DNA from: Chthoniobacter flavus
Lineage (GTDB): Bacteria; Verrucomicrobiota; Verrucomicrobiia; Chthoniobacterales; Chthoniobacteraceae
Assembly (NCBI GenBank): GCA_945861435.1
Contig: CAMAUX010000003.1
Coordinates: 87,582-151,581 of the forward strand
Reading direction: 5' to 3'
Length of the DNA: 64,000 nucleotides
Made by a program: the position numbers and the translations under genes. Below are positions 36,001 through 51,000 of the stretch, piece by piece. A model generated the notes under the pieces. That model saw only the letters and a list, made by a program, of their open reading frames with translations, ran no database searches and had not been told where the DNA came from. The first letter of the stretch is position 1; each line of letters begins with the position of its first letter.

Positions 36001-39000
36001 ATCGTCGGCGGCGCGCTCGGTTCGACCTCCGGCACCACCCTTGGCGGCGGCATCCTCAACCTCACCAGCGGCAGTCAGAACGCGGGCGCTCTCACCCTCG
36101 CGGCTGGCACCTCCAACACGGTCATCGTCGGCTCCGGTGCAGCGCTCACCACGGGCGCATTCTCCCGCAGCACCGGCGGCCTCGTCGCCTTCGACACCTC
36201 CGCCGGCGGCTCCCTGCCGACTTCCGCCACCGGCTCCGGCGCCAACAACCTGCTCGGTTACGCCACGATCACCGACTCCACCGGCACCGGCATCGCGCAG
36301 GTGAGCGGCGGCAGTATCGTGCGCTTTGCTCCCTCCTCCTCCGCCTCCGTGCTGGCGGACAACAGCAACAGCGCCACCACCGACTTCACCACCGCCGGCA
36401 TGGCCGCAAACCCGCTTGCATGGAGCAACGGCATCACCGCGCGCTCCGTCAATTCGCTCACCTTCGACACCGCCTCCGGCGCGCAGACCGTGAATCTCGG
36501 CGCCTCCGGCAACGTGCTCACCCTCGCGAGCGGCGCCCTCCAGCTCATCGGCTCGGCGAATGGCACCCTCACCGGCGGCCAGCTCGGCGCCAGTGGATCC
36601 GAGGTCTTCGTGCATCAGAACGGCACGGGCTCCCTGCTTGTGCAAAGCCCCGTGAGCGGCGGCGCGGGATCACTCACAAAGCGCGGCACCGGCACCCTGC
36701 AACTCTCCGGTGCCAGCACCTACACGGGCGCCACCATCATCAACGGCGGCACAGTGAAGGCCGGTTCCTCCAGCCTGTTCACCATCGCCACGGTCGACAG
36801 CACAAACAGCGCGGGATACCTCACCTCCGCCGGTGGTCCGCTGGGAGTCGGTTCCGCGGTCACTCTGGCCAACGTCTCGGGTGCGGCCCTCGATCTCAAT
36901 GGCTTCAGTGTCGCCATCGGCTCCCTTTCCGGCGGCGGCACCACGGGCGGCAATCTTCTGCTGGGAAGCGGCGGCACCCTCATCGTGGGCGGCGGCGATC
37001 TGATCAACAACGTCGGAGCCGCGAACATCGGCACCACCTTCGGCGGCATCATCTCCGGCACCGGCAATCTCACCATCGCCGGCGGCGGCAGTCTCACCCT
37101 CACGAACAGCTCCAGTAGTTTCTCCGGTCAGGTCAACGTCAACAGCGGCACCTTGGTTCTCAGTGGCAATCTGCCTGTGAACACCAACAGCCTGCTGGGC
37201 AACAGCAATGCGGTGATCGCGGTCAACGGCATCTCCTCCACGCAGGGCCTGCCCGGCGGCACGCTTGTCATCCAAGGCGGGCTCGGAGTCACGGGCGTCA
37301 CCATCGACCGCAGCATCAGCATCTCCGGTCGTGGGAACAACACCGTCGGTGGTGCGCTCATCAATATCGGCAACAACACCTACAACGGCTTCATCACCAC
37401 CTCCAACAGCTCGGAAACCCGCGTCGGCTCGGTTGCGGGCACCTGGACCTTGGGCAATGCCGGCCAGCTCTATCTCGGCACCACAAACACCTCCTTCTAC
37501 CCCACCATCGGTGTGGGTAACATCGTCCTCAACGGCATCGTCGGCGGGGGCGCGGTCGGCGCCTATGCCCTCCAGGTGGCGAAGTCCGGCCTGCTCGACA
37601 AGACGCTCCTGCTCAACAATTACACCAACAATCAGATCGGGGACATCCGCCTCGATAGCGGCACCATCCGCATCTCCAACGGCGGAGCGATCGGAGCCAC
37701 GACCTCGACCAATGCGCTGCGCGGCACCGCCGGCACCTTTGAAATTCGCACGGACGCAGGCTCCAGCTTCAGCACCAAGAGCTTCAGTCAGGCGGACGGG
37801 AATCAGGGGATCTTGGTGGACCGCGCCGTGGGCGGTGCAGGTCTCAATCAGACCGTGACGTTCGGCAACTTGAATCAGGGCAACAACAGATCCCTGACGT
37901 TCAGCGGGCGCAATGGCACCAACCTCACCTTCGCCGCCATGATTGGCAACGGAAACGGGAACAACGCGGAATCCTTCACCGTCAACCTCAACGGCACCCT
38001 GACTTTCACCGGGGACATCTGGGGAGAAGGGAACAATGCTCAGACGCTGACGATCACCTCCACGGGTGCGACCGTTCTCACGGGCAACATCACCGCCAGC
38101 GCCACCACCTCTGCCGCAAGCTTCACCAAGGCGGGCACCGGCCCGATGACGATCGGTGGCACGGCGGGCACCTTCAACGGCAATGCCAACGTCAACGCCG
38201 GCACGCTCAATATCAGTGACATCGGGGCCCTGAATGCAACGAGCACAAGCGCCACCGGGGGCAATCAGGCCGGCGTTGTCGTCTTCGGCGGCGGCACCCT
38301 GAACTACACCGGGGCCGGGCAGACATGGACCAACAAGGTGCTGCTGCTCAATGCCACCAACGCCATCCTCACCAGTAACGGCACCGGTGTGCTTGTCCTG
38401 CCGAAGAACGTCTCCACCAACAGCACCGGCGCCAAGAACCTCGTGCTGGGCGGAACGACGGGCACGATCAGCACCCCCAACGACCTCCAAGGCCTCGTGG
38501 TCAACACCACCGTCGGCGCTGGGGTGACGAAGTTTGACGCTGGCGTCTGGCAGATCACCAGCCCCGGAACCACCAGCGCCACCATCGGTACTGCAAATGC
38601 CTCCTTCGGCATCACCGCCATCGGCACCACGGGCACGTCGTACATCACCACCACCAGCACCTCGGGCTTGGTGCTGGGTCAGCCGGTGTCGGGCACCGGT
38701 GTTCCCTTCGGCACGGTCGTTTCTCAGATCATCAGCCCGACACAGTTTACGACCAGCCAGAACCTGACCAGCACCGGCTCCACGATCGTCCTCGGCACGG
38801 TCACCGGCTCCACCTCGGCAATCAACACCTCGGCTGTGAGCGCCGGAACCACCACGGCCCCGACGCTCACCTTCGCGAGCACAGCGAATCTCGTTCCTGG
38901 ACAGCAGGTCACCGGCACGGGGCTCACCGGCAATTGGTACATTAGTGCGATCACCAGCGGCACGGTGGTCACCCTCGCCAGCACGACTGGCAATACGGTC

Positions 39001-42000
39001 ACCGTCGGCGCTATTGCCAGCGGCACCGCCATCACGCCTCAGGCGAGCGCCAACTTCGCCGGCCCCCTCACCATCACCGGCGGCACTGTGCAGTTGAACC
39101 CCCTGGCCGCCGCCGCTGCATCGCCCGTGCTCAGCGGCCTCACCAACGTTGTCTTCGCCACAGATGCCATCCGCGGCAATGGCTATGCCGGCGGCACTCT
39201 CAACTACAAGGCCCACGCATCGGGCAGCACGCAAACCGCCGGCATCCTCTCCGTTACCGCGGGCGCCGGCACGGTCCAGATCACGCCCACCGGCGGTACC
39301 AACACCCTCACCTTCGGGTCCGTCACCGCCCCCTCGCTTGCGACCGGCCTCAATTTCATCGTCCCGACTTCGCCCGGCACCAACAGCGTTGTCCTGACCG
39401 CCGGTGGAACTGCCGGTCTTCTCAACGCGCATGCGTACTACAACGGCGCAGATTTCGCCTACAACCCTGGCGGCGCTAATGCCGTCCTTGCCGCAGCGGT
39501 TTACGGCACAACGTCAGGTTTCACCACCACCAACACGCTGACGGCGTCGACCAATGTCGCCATCAATGCCGCGGCGAGTACCGGCGCACTGACCGTCACC
39601 TCACTGAAGGTTTCCGGCGACTCCACCCTCACGCTCTCGGGGCTTCTCACCGTGGGCGGAGCCACCGGGGGCGGTATCCTTGTGGACAGCGCGACCACGG
39701 GGGCGTCCATCACTGGCACCGGAGTCACGACCGCTTCGGCCGGCGACCTCGCCATCCGCGTCAATGGATCCTCGGACATCCTCACCCTCTCCGCCCCAGT
39801 CACCAGCACCACCACCGGTGGCATCACCAAGAACGGCGCAGGCACGCTGATCCTCAATGCGGTCAACGCCGAGACGGGCACCGTGACCCTCAACGAGGGA
39901 ACGCTCAAACTCTCAGGAGCCACCACCACCCTGGGCGGCAGCGGCTATACCGTCACCCTGCGGCAGGGCGCGACCCTCGACCTCAACGGCGTGAACGTCA
40001 ACGCCTCCACCCAGTCCGCAGGCGTCGTCAACAGCGCCGGCACCATCACCAATTCCGCCGCCTCCGGCACCGCAGACTTCCGCATCAGTTCCACCACGGC
40101 GTCCCTGATCACCGGCCTGATCAGCGATGGTGCCAATGCAAAGATCTCCTTCACCAAGGCCAACTCTGGCAACGCGCGACTCACCGGCCTCAACACGTTC
40201 ACCGGCCCGGTTGCGCTGTCCTCCACCGGCAAGATCATCGTCAACAACCTCGCCGACATCGGCACCGCCAGCCCCCTCGGCAAGGGCGACGCGACGAGCA
40301 ACGCCACCAACGCCGCCAGTCTGGTCTTCGCCTCAAGCTCCAGTGCGGGCGGCCTGGTGTACACCGGAGCCGACGGCACCATTTTCCAAACCACGCAGAC
40401 CCCCTCCGTCTCCATCAACCGCCTTTTCACGATTGACACCACCGGAGCTGCGGCCTTCGCACCCATCGACTCGTCCGGCACTTATGGGAACAACGTCCTC
40501 ACCGCCGGGGCGAGCAACCATGCCACCCTCGTCTTCAATAACACCGCACCGATTGTCATCAACGGAACGACCAATCTGGCAACGGTGGTCTTGCAGGGCT
40601 CCTCGACCGGAGACAACACCTTCACCCCCCAGCTCGTCGGAACCAACGTCGCGCTGACCAAGGACGGAGCAGGCCGCTGGGTTCTGGGCAACACCAACAA
40701 CACCTACTCCGGCACCACCACCATCACCACCGGCCAGTTGGTCGCGCAGGACGCCAATTCCAACGCCACCAGCGCCACCACCTTCGCCCCCGCCTCCTCC
40801 ACCACCGACCTCTGGGTCAACAGCTCCTACGGTCTGGTCACCGGCCAGAGCGTCTCCGGCACCGGGATTGCCAACGGCACCACCATCGCCGCCATCCTCG
40901 ATCCCACCCACATCCGCCTGAGCCAGAGTGCAACGCTGGCCAGCGGTGCGGCACTCACCTTCGGCTCCATCAACAGCCTCTCCTCCAACAGCAACCTCCT
41001 CTTCAACCAGTCCACAGGCGGCACCGAGGCGGTTCTGGAAAGCGCGGGCACCTTCTCCCGCGCCGTCGGCACGGGCGCCGGTCAGGTCCAGTGGGCCGCC
41101 AATGCCAGCGGCGGTTTCGCCGCCAGTTCCTCCCCGCTCAATGTCACCTTCGGTGGCAGCGCCAGCTTCGGCACAGGCGGCATTGGCAACGGCACCGGCC
41201 AACTTTACCTCAACTCCACCACCGCCCTGTCGGACGTGAACATCACGGGCAACCTCAACCTCAACGGCGCGGTGCGCACGGTGAACGTGTTCGATAACAC
41301 CGCCACCAACACCGACTTCGCCACCATCTCCGGCGTCATCAGCGGCGCTACCGGCAGCGGCCTCGCCAGAAGCGGTACAGGCGTCCTATATCTCACCGGC
41401 GCCAATACCTTCAGTGGCAACACCACCCTGGGCACCGGCACCACCATCGTCTCCTCCATCGGCGGCGGTTCACGGCTCTCCAGCGCCTTCGGCGACGCCT
41501 CAGGCCAGTTGAACATCGGTGCCGCAAATCTGATCTACGCAGGCACCGGCGAAACCAGCAGCCGCCAGGTGAACATCACAGGTGCGGCCGTGATCGATGC
41601 CAGCGGCAGCGGCCCGCTCGTGCTCTCCAACCTCGTCAACAACGCTGCGGGCTCACGGGTGCTCACCCTGCGCGGTTTCAGCAACGATGCCAATACGGTC
41701 AGCTCCAACCTGGCCGACAACGGCGGCGCTTTGCAGGTGTACAAGAACGATGGCGGCACCTGGTTCCTCACCGGAAACAACACCTTTACCGGTGGCGTGC
41801 GGGCGGACTCCGGCTTCGTCGGATTGTCCAGCGCATCGTCTCTCGGCGCCGCCGCGCCTGTGGGTCTGACGACCAATGCCGTCAGCAATTCCGGTACAGT
41901 CACCCTGGCCACAGGCACCACCGCCGGACTCGCCCCTGGCATGCTTTTCAACAGCAACGGGGCCACCTTCGGTGACACGATCACAGGCATCACGAATTCG

Positions 42001-45000
42001 ACGACCTTCACCATCTCTACTGCCCGCACCATCGCGGCGGGCAGCCCGATGGTCGCCGGCGGACTCCACATGTCGAATGCCGCCGTTTTCGCGACCTCGC
42101 CGGCGGGCCTCACCATCAGCCAGCCCATCGTCATCAGCAACAACACCACGGCGATCTTCACGGGCACCAATCCCATCACGCTCAGCGGCAATCTCTATGG
42201 CGATGATGGCAACCCCTGGACCATCTCCAACACCATCTCCGGCGGCACGTTGACCGTGAGCGGCAACTTCCTGAGCATGGAAATTGGCACCGCGCGCTCC
42301 CTCACCATCGCCGGCACCGGCAACACCAATTGGAACGGAGCCGTCGTCAACGGCGCCGGCGCCAACACGGGTCTCGCATTCAACACGTCGGGAACGGTCA
42401 CCATCGGCGGCAGCACCGCCGCAGGATCGCTCCACACCAGCGCCACCCTCACTCAGGGCCGTGTCATCAACAGCCGCGCTGGAAGCCTCAGACCCTTTGG
42501 CAGCAACGGCACCCTCACCATGCTGGGAGGCAGCCTCGAGTCCACCGTCCCCCTCACCGGAGCGAACGCCTTCACCAACTCACTGCAGTTGACGGAGAGT
42601 TACGGAGTGATCACCGGCAGCCAGTCCATCGAGTTCGCCGGCAATGCCACCACCGGAAGCCTCCAGAACAACGGCGGCAACCGCTTCCTGACAAACAACC
42701 TCGCCTCCGGTGCCGTCCTCACCTTCAGCACCAACGCATTCCAGCTTTCAGAAGCCGTTGCTGGCGCCCGCACGCTCACCTTGAGCGGCACGGGAGCCAC
42801 CATCATCAGCGCTCCCATTGTGAACAGCTTAGGGACGGCGACCGCGGCATCCAATCTCGTCTATTCCCCCAGCAGTTCCGCTGCCACCCTGAGCATCACC
42901 GGCGTCAGCACGAACGTTCTCGCCAGCGGCTGGACCGGCGCCGCGACCTTCAACGGCGGCACCACCACCATCAGCGGCGCAGGCGTGATCGGTGGGACGG
43001 CCGCGGCGACCGTCAACAACTCGGGCATTCTCACCCTGGACAACACGGGCACCAACACCGCCAACCGTCTGGGCAACAGGGCAGTCACCCTCGCCGGCGC
43101 CGTCTACAACTTCACCGGCAACTCCGCGGGCACAGTCGAAGGCACCAACGGTTCCGGCGGCAACCTCACGGCGGGTATCGGCCAGTCCAGGATCAACATC
43201 ACCAACAACGGTGGCACCACGCAGATGAACTTCGGCACCCTCACGCTCACGGCGGCGGGCGGTGCTCTGGACTTCACCTCCAACGCCCAACTCGGCACCG
43301 GCACCAACCGGGTGCTCTTCAGCACCGCGCCCACACTGATTCCGGCGACCGCAGTGAACAACCCCACAGGCATCATTGGTCGCGCCACGGTGAGCGGATC
43401 GGCGGCTGCGAGCGGCGCTCCTGAGTTTGCCACCTACAACACCACCGGGCTCGCGGCCAATGCCCTCGGCGTCCAAGCCTTCACCGCCTACAATATTCCC
43501 ACCCTGAGTTCCACGACCACCGTCGGCACCTCGGTGACGGTGGCCAGCACCGTGGGGCTCTCCGTGGGCATGGCCGTTTACGGTGGCAACGGCGTCGGCG
43601 CCAACACCATCGCCTCCATCACCGGACCCACCACCTACACCCTCACCAACGCAGCGACCACTGCCGGCGCCACACCCCTCACCTACGGCACCACCGCCTA
43701 CACCAACATCAACTCGCCCGTGGTTGCGGCCTCCACCGACACCATCAAGATCGGCTCCGGCTTCATCACCACCGACGACATCAACTTCAACCGCTCCTTC
43801 AACGCCCTCAACATTGCGGGCAACGGCCTCAACCTCGCCTCCGTCGGGGGCAACGCCACCCTCACCCTCACCAGCGGCGGCGTGATCGTTTCTGGCGGTT
43901 CGAACACGATCAGCGTGGACCGCATCGCCCTCAGCGCAGAAGGCTTCCTGAGTGTCGCCAGCGGTTCCTCGCTGAACATCACCGGTGCCATCACCTCCGC
44001 CACCGGCGGCGTGGACAAGAACCTTGCCGGCGATCTGACGCTGAGCGCCCCTCAGTTCTACACGGTCCCCACCGTGGTTAATGCGGGCAAACTCACGCTC
44101 GCAGGCGGCACCAACACCCTCTTCCCCGGCCAGAACCTCATGGTCAACAACGGCGCCACCCTCGACCTCAACGGCAACACCCAGTACGTCGCCGGCTTCA
44201 CCAGCAGCGGCGGCGTCGTTCCCGGCTCCGGCGGCACGGTGACCACCCTCGCCGGCACCGGCAGCCTTATCGCCTCGCTTGCCGCCGGCTTCACTTGGGC
44301 GGGCACCATCACCGACACGGCCGGCAGCACGACCCACTTTGCCCGAGTTGGCGGCAACACCCTCACGGTGAACAGCGCCAACACCTACAAGGGAGCCACG
44401 GCCCTCCTTGGTGGCACCCTCTCTCTCAACAGCAATGGCACACTGGCCAATACCTCGGCCATCACCGTCAACTACGGCACGCTGGCCATCGACAACAATA
44501 CGGGCATCTTCATCGACAACACCAACCGCATCAACGACGCCGCACCCATCTCGATGAGCGGTGGAACGATCTCCTACAACAGCCGCAAAAACAGCAACGG
44601 AAGCGAACTGCTCGGCGCGCTGACCGCCGCACAAGGCGCGAACACCATCACCTCCGGCGTTCAGGCCCTCGGCACTTACCAGACTGGCGACCTCACCTTT
44701 GCCAGCCTCAATCGCAATGCCGGCATCACCATCAACTTCACCTCCGGCGGCGGCACCCTCGGCAGCTCCGGTTCCAACCCCCGCATCCTCTTCACCAGCC
44801 CGCTCACAAACAACGCCTCCTCCAACGCGCTCGGTGCATGGGCCATCGCTAACAGCACCGACTACGCCGCCTACAACGTCGCCCAAGGCGCCGGAGCCGT
44901 CGGCACCAGCGGTTACATCGGCTACACGGCTGGCACCGGCACCGGCAGTGCGCTGACCGGCTTCAGCAGCGGCGCAATCACGCAGGTATTGGTGGCCACC

Positions 45001-48000
45001 AACCAAGCCATCACACTCCCCGCCGGCACCACCTCCACGAGCATGCTCAAGCTCACCAGCGCCGCCGCCGGTGTGCAGAACGACATCCTCTTCGCCAGCA
45101 ATACCGACAAGCTCAACCTCATCGACGGCGGCCTCCTGCACAACAACATCGCCGCCGGTTCCCTCATCGGCAACCAGTCCATCCCCGGCATCCTCACCTC
45201 CGGCGGCACCGCCACCACGGGAACCACCGATCTCGTCGTCTACAACGCAAACACCACCACCGCCACCGGCACTTATTCCGCCGGAGCGGGATCGTCCACG
45301 ATCACGCTGAGCGCCGCCACCACAACGATCACTCCGGGCATGATGCTCACCAGTGCCGGCACGGGCACCGTGACTCCGGGCACTTATGTCACCTCGGTGA
45401 GCGGCACCACCATCGGCTTGAGCACCGCGCAGGGAACCATCTCCGGAACTCTCACTTTCACCCCGGCCTTCGTCATCAACGCTGCCATCCAGGACAACGG
45501 CCTTGGCAATGCCACGTCGCTCGTGAAATCCGGCGCCGGCATCCTCACCCTCACCAACGCCAACACCCACACCGGCACAACGATCGTCAACCAAGGCACG
45601 CTCAACCTCGCCAGCCTCGGCACCGGCACCGCCACAGCCATCGGCAACGCGACGAACGTGGTGATCCCCGGCAACCTCGTCATCAACGGCGGCGTCGCCG
45701 GCACGGGTGCAGCCGTCACGATGCTCAACAACACCGGCCAGATCGCCACGACCAGCAACGTCACCCTCAACGGTCGCGCCACGCTCACGCTCGCCGGCGG
45801 CAATGCGCTCAACGCTACTGCGTACGACAACACCCTCAACAGCATCGCCTTCAACAACAACGGCGGTGAAGCCGCGCCCACGGTGACCAACCCGGCCGGC
45901 AGCACGCTCATCCTCAGCAGCAGCACCCCGGTCACCGCCACCTCCAGCAACGCCTCGTACACGGCAATCATCAGCGGCGGATTCCTCGCGCTCGCCAATT
46001 CCAGCAACACCCTCGACGTCGGCGCCATCCAGCTCAATGGCTCCACCTACGCCCCGCTGGTCTCCACGCTGACCATCTCCTCCGTGATCAACGGCGCGGC
46101 CACGGCCGGCTCTGTCTCCGTCACGACCAGCAGCACCGCCAGCACCTCCGTCACCGTCGCCAGCGTGCCCGCCTCCCTCGTCGTCGGATCCACGCTGCTG
46201 GGCCAGTCGGTCACCGCCATCTCCGGCACCACCGTCACCCTTGCGGGCAACGCCAGCCAGACCATCGCCTCCGCCACCACCGTGGCGTACCGCGGCTCCA
46301 CCGCCGCCTCCATCACCAAGAGCGGCACTGGCCTGCTCCTGCTCTCCGGCGCCAACACGTTCACGGGCGGCCTCACCACCACGGGTTCCTCGGGCGGCAT
46401 TATCCTCGGAGCGAGCAGCTCACCGACTGCCCTCGCCATCGTCGCCGGCACCGGTTCGAGTTCCGCCACGGGAAGCACCGTCATTCTCAATGGCCCGGTC
46501 GGCACCGGCACCCTGACGCTGGCCGCCGGAAACTCGCTATTCATCAACGGCGGCAATGCCTCCATCGCCAACCCTGTCAGCTTCGCGGGCAACCCCATTT
46601 TCAACAACGTCAACACCACCGCCGGCACCCTCACGCTCGCCGGACCGATCACCTACGGAATCGGCGCCAATCCGCTGACCGTCTCCATTCCCAACCCCAC
46701 CGTCACCGTCACCGCCACCGGCCCGACCAGCGGCCTCAACACCATCACGGCGTTCACCAAGACCGGCCTTGGCAACCTGAACATGAACTTCACCGGCATC
46801 GGCGCTACCGTGCCGATCAGCATCACCGGTGGCGGCACGCTCACCATCTCCCACGATGGCGATGGCGACGTGCAAAATGAGAACATTTACACGGGCGCGC
46901 TGACCTACGACGCCGCTCTGCCGACCCTCACCATCGGACGCGCCGGCCAGACCATCCTCTGGAACCAGGCCATCAACAAAATCATCGCCCCCTCCAGCTT
47001 CACTGGGAATGTCGGCAACGGCATCACGCTTACCAACAACCACCAGTACGGGCTCGTTCTCCCGAGCGCCATCACCCTCAACGCCAACCTCGGCGCCACC
47101 GGCCCCGCCTTCAGCGTTTCAGCCGTTTCCGCCTCCAATCTCGTCGACGGCCTCACCCTTTCCGGTGTGCTCAGCGGCGGTGCCACCGGCTCCACCTCTG
47201 TCGTTCTCACCAAGTCCGGCGCCGGCACGCTCGCACTCACGGGCACCAACACCTTCGGCGGCACCAGTTCCATCATCGATGTCACCGACGGCATTCTTGC
47301 CGGCAACAGCAACGCAGCCTTCGGCAACTCCGCCAACGTCATCCGGTTGAGCGCCAACTCCGCCACCAAGGGCCTGCGCCTCACCGGCGGCAACGCCGAC
47401 ACCCTCACCGGCCGCACCATCAACCTCAACGCCGCCACCGTCGGCATCGACGTCACCACCGGCACCACCGTCACCCTCGACACCGCCTTCACCTTCGGCG
47501 CCGCCTCCAACGCGCTCCAGAAAAACGACAACGGCATCCTCGCCTTCGCCTCCTCAGTCAACAACGCCAGCCTCACCGGCGCATGGACGATCAGCGCCGG
47601 CGCGCTGCGTATCACCAACAATTCCAACCTCAATTCCAACGCTACCGCCGTCACGGTCTCCAACAGCCTCGGCGCCGCGCTTCAACTCGATGGATCCGGT
47701 GGCGGGTTCACCCTCTCCCGTGGAATCAGCCTCAGCAGCTCCGGTATCAATTCCGGCGGCGCACTCCAAAACCTGAGCGGCTCCAACACGGTATCCGGAA
47801 CCATCACCTTGGCCGCTGCTGCAACCATCGGTTCCGACTCTGGCACGCTGACCATCTCAGGAGCAATTTCGGGAGCCCAGGCACTCACGCTCGCTGGCGC
47901 TGGAAACATCAACTTCACGACCTCGGCCTTGCCAGCGTTGTCTTCGCTCACGGTGATCAATCCTGCGGCCGGCACCGCAGGCGTTATGACCCTCGGCGTG

Positions 48001-51000
48001 GCCAGTCCGTCCTATGTCTCCGCGCTGACCATCAACAATGGCAAGTTCGTCCTCTCCGGCGCCGGCACGGTGGGCAGCGCAGCGGTGGCCACCACGGTCG
48101 CGAGCGGCGGTTTGTTCACCATCGATGACACGGGCACCGCGATCGCGAACCGCCTCAACAGCGCCGGCGCGGCTTCCGCGCGCACCCTGACTCTCACCGA
48201 CGGCACGTTCAATTACATCGCCAACGGCACCTCCGCTTCGTCGGAGTCTCTCGGCACCCTGACCTCCAGCTCCGGCAACAGCATCGTCAGCCTCACCAAC
48301 AGCGGTTCCGCCGCCAGTACCCTCACTTTTGCCAGCCTGAGCATTGCGAACGGTTCCGTTCTCACCTTCAGCAGTGCCTCCAACAAAACTCTCGGAGCAG
48401 CGGATGCGCGCATCGTCCTCACCTCAGCTCCCACACTCACACCGGCCACCACGGGCATCATTCCCCGGGCGGTGGTCATCGATGCGGCGGGCGTCAATTT
48501 CGCCAGCTACAACCACAACGGCACCTCCTCAAACGCCAACGGCCTCCAGGCGTTCACCGGCTACGATACGAGTAACAACCTCATCACCGCCGCCGCGACA
48601 GCCACGGTGCGACTCACGGCCGACTCCAACCTGCCGGGCGGCCCCACCAAGACGCTCAACGCCCTCTACCTCAGCGGCACCGGCGTCGACCTCACCTCCT
48701 CCGTCAAGGGCGGCACCAGCCTTGTTCTGACCGTCCCGAACATCCTCGTCTCCGGCGGCACCAACACCATCGCCAGCGGCGTGATCATCGACACCGCGGC
48801 TACCGTGGGCACCCTGTTGGTGGCCGGTGGGAGCGTGCTGGAGGTGAACGGCGTCTTCCGCGGCGGTGGCGCGGAATACCGGACAGGTCTCGACGGCGAG
48901 GTCCGTTTCAACACGAAACAATACTTCAACACCGGCACCAATTACCTCGGCATCATGCGCGGCACGGTGAAGCTCAATGGCGGTGATAACACCCTCTACC
49001 AAGGGCTCCAAGGCGGCACCGCCGGGCAGCACATGGACATCGGCCCGGGTGCCACCCTCAACCTGAATGGCACCGCCCAGATGGTCGGCGAACTCGTCAG
49101 CCCCAACCGCAACCTCTTCGCGGGTGCGGGGGGCACCGTGACTTCCTCCACGGCGGCCACGTTCGTCACCGTGAATACCGTCAGTGGCGGCGACTGGGGC
49201 GGCCAGATCACGGGAAACATCTTTTACAACAAATCCGGCGCCCAAGGCCTCAACCTGCGCAATGACAACACCTACACCGGCGGCACCCTCATCACGGCAG
49301 GTACCGTGACGCTGATCGATCAGGGCCGGCTTTCGAGCGGTGGCCCCATCCAGGTCAATTACGCATCCCTCAACCTCACCAACAGCGGCACGGTGTCCAT
49401 CAACAACCGCTTGGGCGGATCCAATGTGACCCTCCGCGGCGGCACGCTCCAGCTGACCGGGCGCGATAACACCGACAATACCGAAACCCTCGGCACCCTG
49501 ACCTTGGACGGTGGCCAGAACCGCATTGTCACCGGTCTGGGGGGGGGCACGATCCGCTCCACCGAACTCGTCTTTGGCAATCTCACCCAGAGCAACTTCG
49601 CCACGCTGGAGACGAATTACTCCGGCCAGATGGGAAGCAACGCGCGCCTCGTCTTCGCCAATGGCACCACGCATCTGGTGAACAACGTGATCCCGTGGGC
49701 CACGAACTACACGGATCTCATCAGCTACGTGGCGCCTTCCGCCGGCAATGATGCAGGCGGTGTCGCTACGCTCAACAGCGCGGGCTATGCCGGCTATGAC
49801 GCATCCCTGATACCTGCCGGGTCCGGCTCCCTCACACAGAATCTGCGGCTCGTGGGCGCTGCATTCACCGTGCCCGATGTGAATGCCGGAGTCGCCGGAA
49901 CCTACAGCGCCAACGCCATCGCCTTCGTCCGGAATGCAGTGAATCAGAACCTCGTCTTCGCGGACAACAACGACACCCTCAACCTGAAGGCCGGCACCCT
50001 CGTCATCTCCGGTGCTTTCGACAGCACCATCGGCAGCGCCGTGGGCAATGGCTCCATCACCTCGGGCGGCTCGTCCACCGGCGTCAACCCGCTCTACCTC
50101 TTCGTCAACGCGAACAGTTCCACCACTCTCACGGTGAACTCCGCCATCGTGAACAATGGCACGCTCGGGGCGCAAACCCGCCTCGTGCTGACCCCTGCGT
50201 CCTCCTCCATCATCGCGCTCAAGGCCAATAACACCTACTCGGGTGGCACCCAGATCAACGGAGGCACAACCCATACCGGCACTCTGGCTCTGAACGTCGC
50301 AGGGGCCGATGGCGGCTCCACCGTCGCCATCCCGCTTGCCACCACCGCCGCCGACTCCCTTGTCATCAACGGCGCCACCGTGCGTCTGGACGCCGCCAAC
50401 CAGATCCACTTTGGCGTCACCCCCGTCTTGAACGGGAGCTCCACGCTGAACATCAACGCCTTCGCCCAGACCCTCGCCGGGCTGACCTTCAACAACAACG
50501 GCGGCAACTCGCCCACCGTTTCCCTCGGTGCCGCCGGCGGCATTCTGAAACTCACCGGTGGTGTCTCCGCCACCTCCTCCAACGTGAACTCCGTGTCCGT
50601 CATCTCCGGCACGGCACCGCTCGGCCTCGATCTCAATGGCGCCACGCGCACGTTCACCATCGATCCGGTGACCATCAACGGATCCACCACGGTGGCCTCC
50701 CTCACGCCCACTTTGAACGTCAGCGCCATCATCGGCAGCTCGGGTGCCGCCGCAGGCATCATCAAAACCGGCAGCGGTCTCCTGCAGCTGACCGGTGCGA
50801 ACACCTTCACCGGCGGCGTGGATGGGCAGGCCGGTGGATTGGTCTTCGGAGCGAACAGCACCCCCAGCACCGTGGGTTCCACCGTCACCTCCGGTCCGCT
50901 CGGCACGGGCACATTGACCATCGGCGCCGGCACCCGCTTCCTCGCCTCCACCGCGAGCACCGTGGCCAACGCCATGACCGTGAACGGCAGCTTCACCACG

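Noticed and set aside
42829..45594. Minus-strand open frame of 921 codons opposite giant 2 (with similar ones at 36670-39432, 34963-36645 and 48529-50409)
   Set aside because: Gly/Glu/Val/Ala-rich translation with no domain or signal; produced by the stop-poor complement of Thr/Asn/Gly codons in the real gene.
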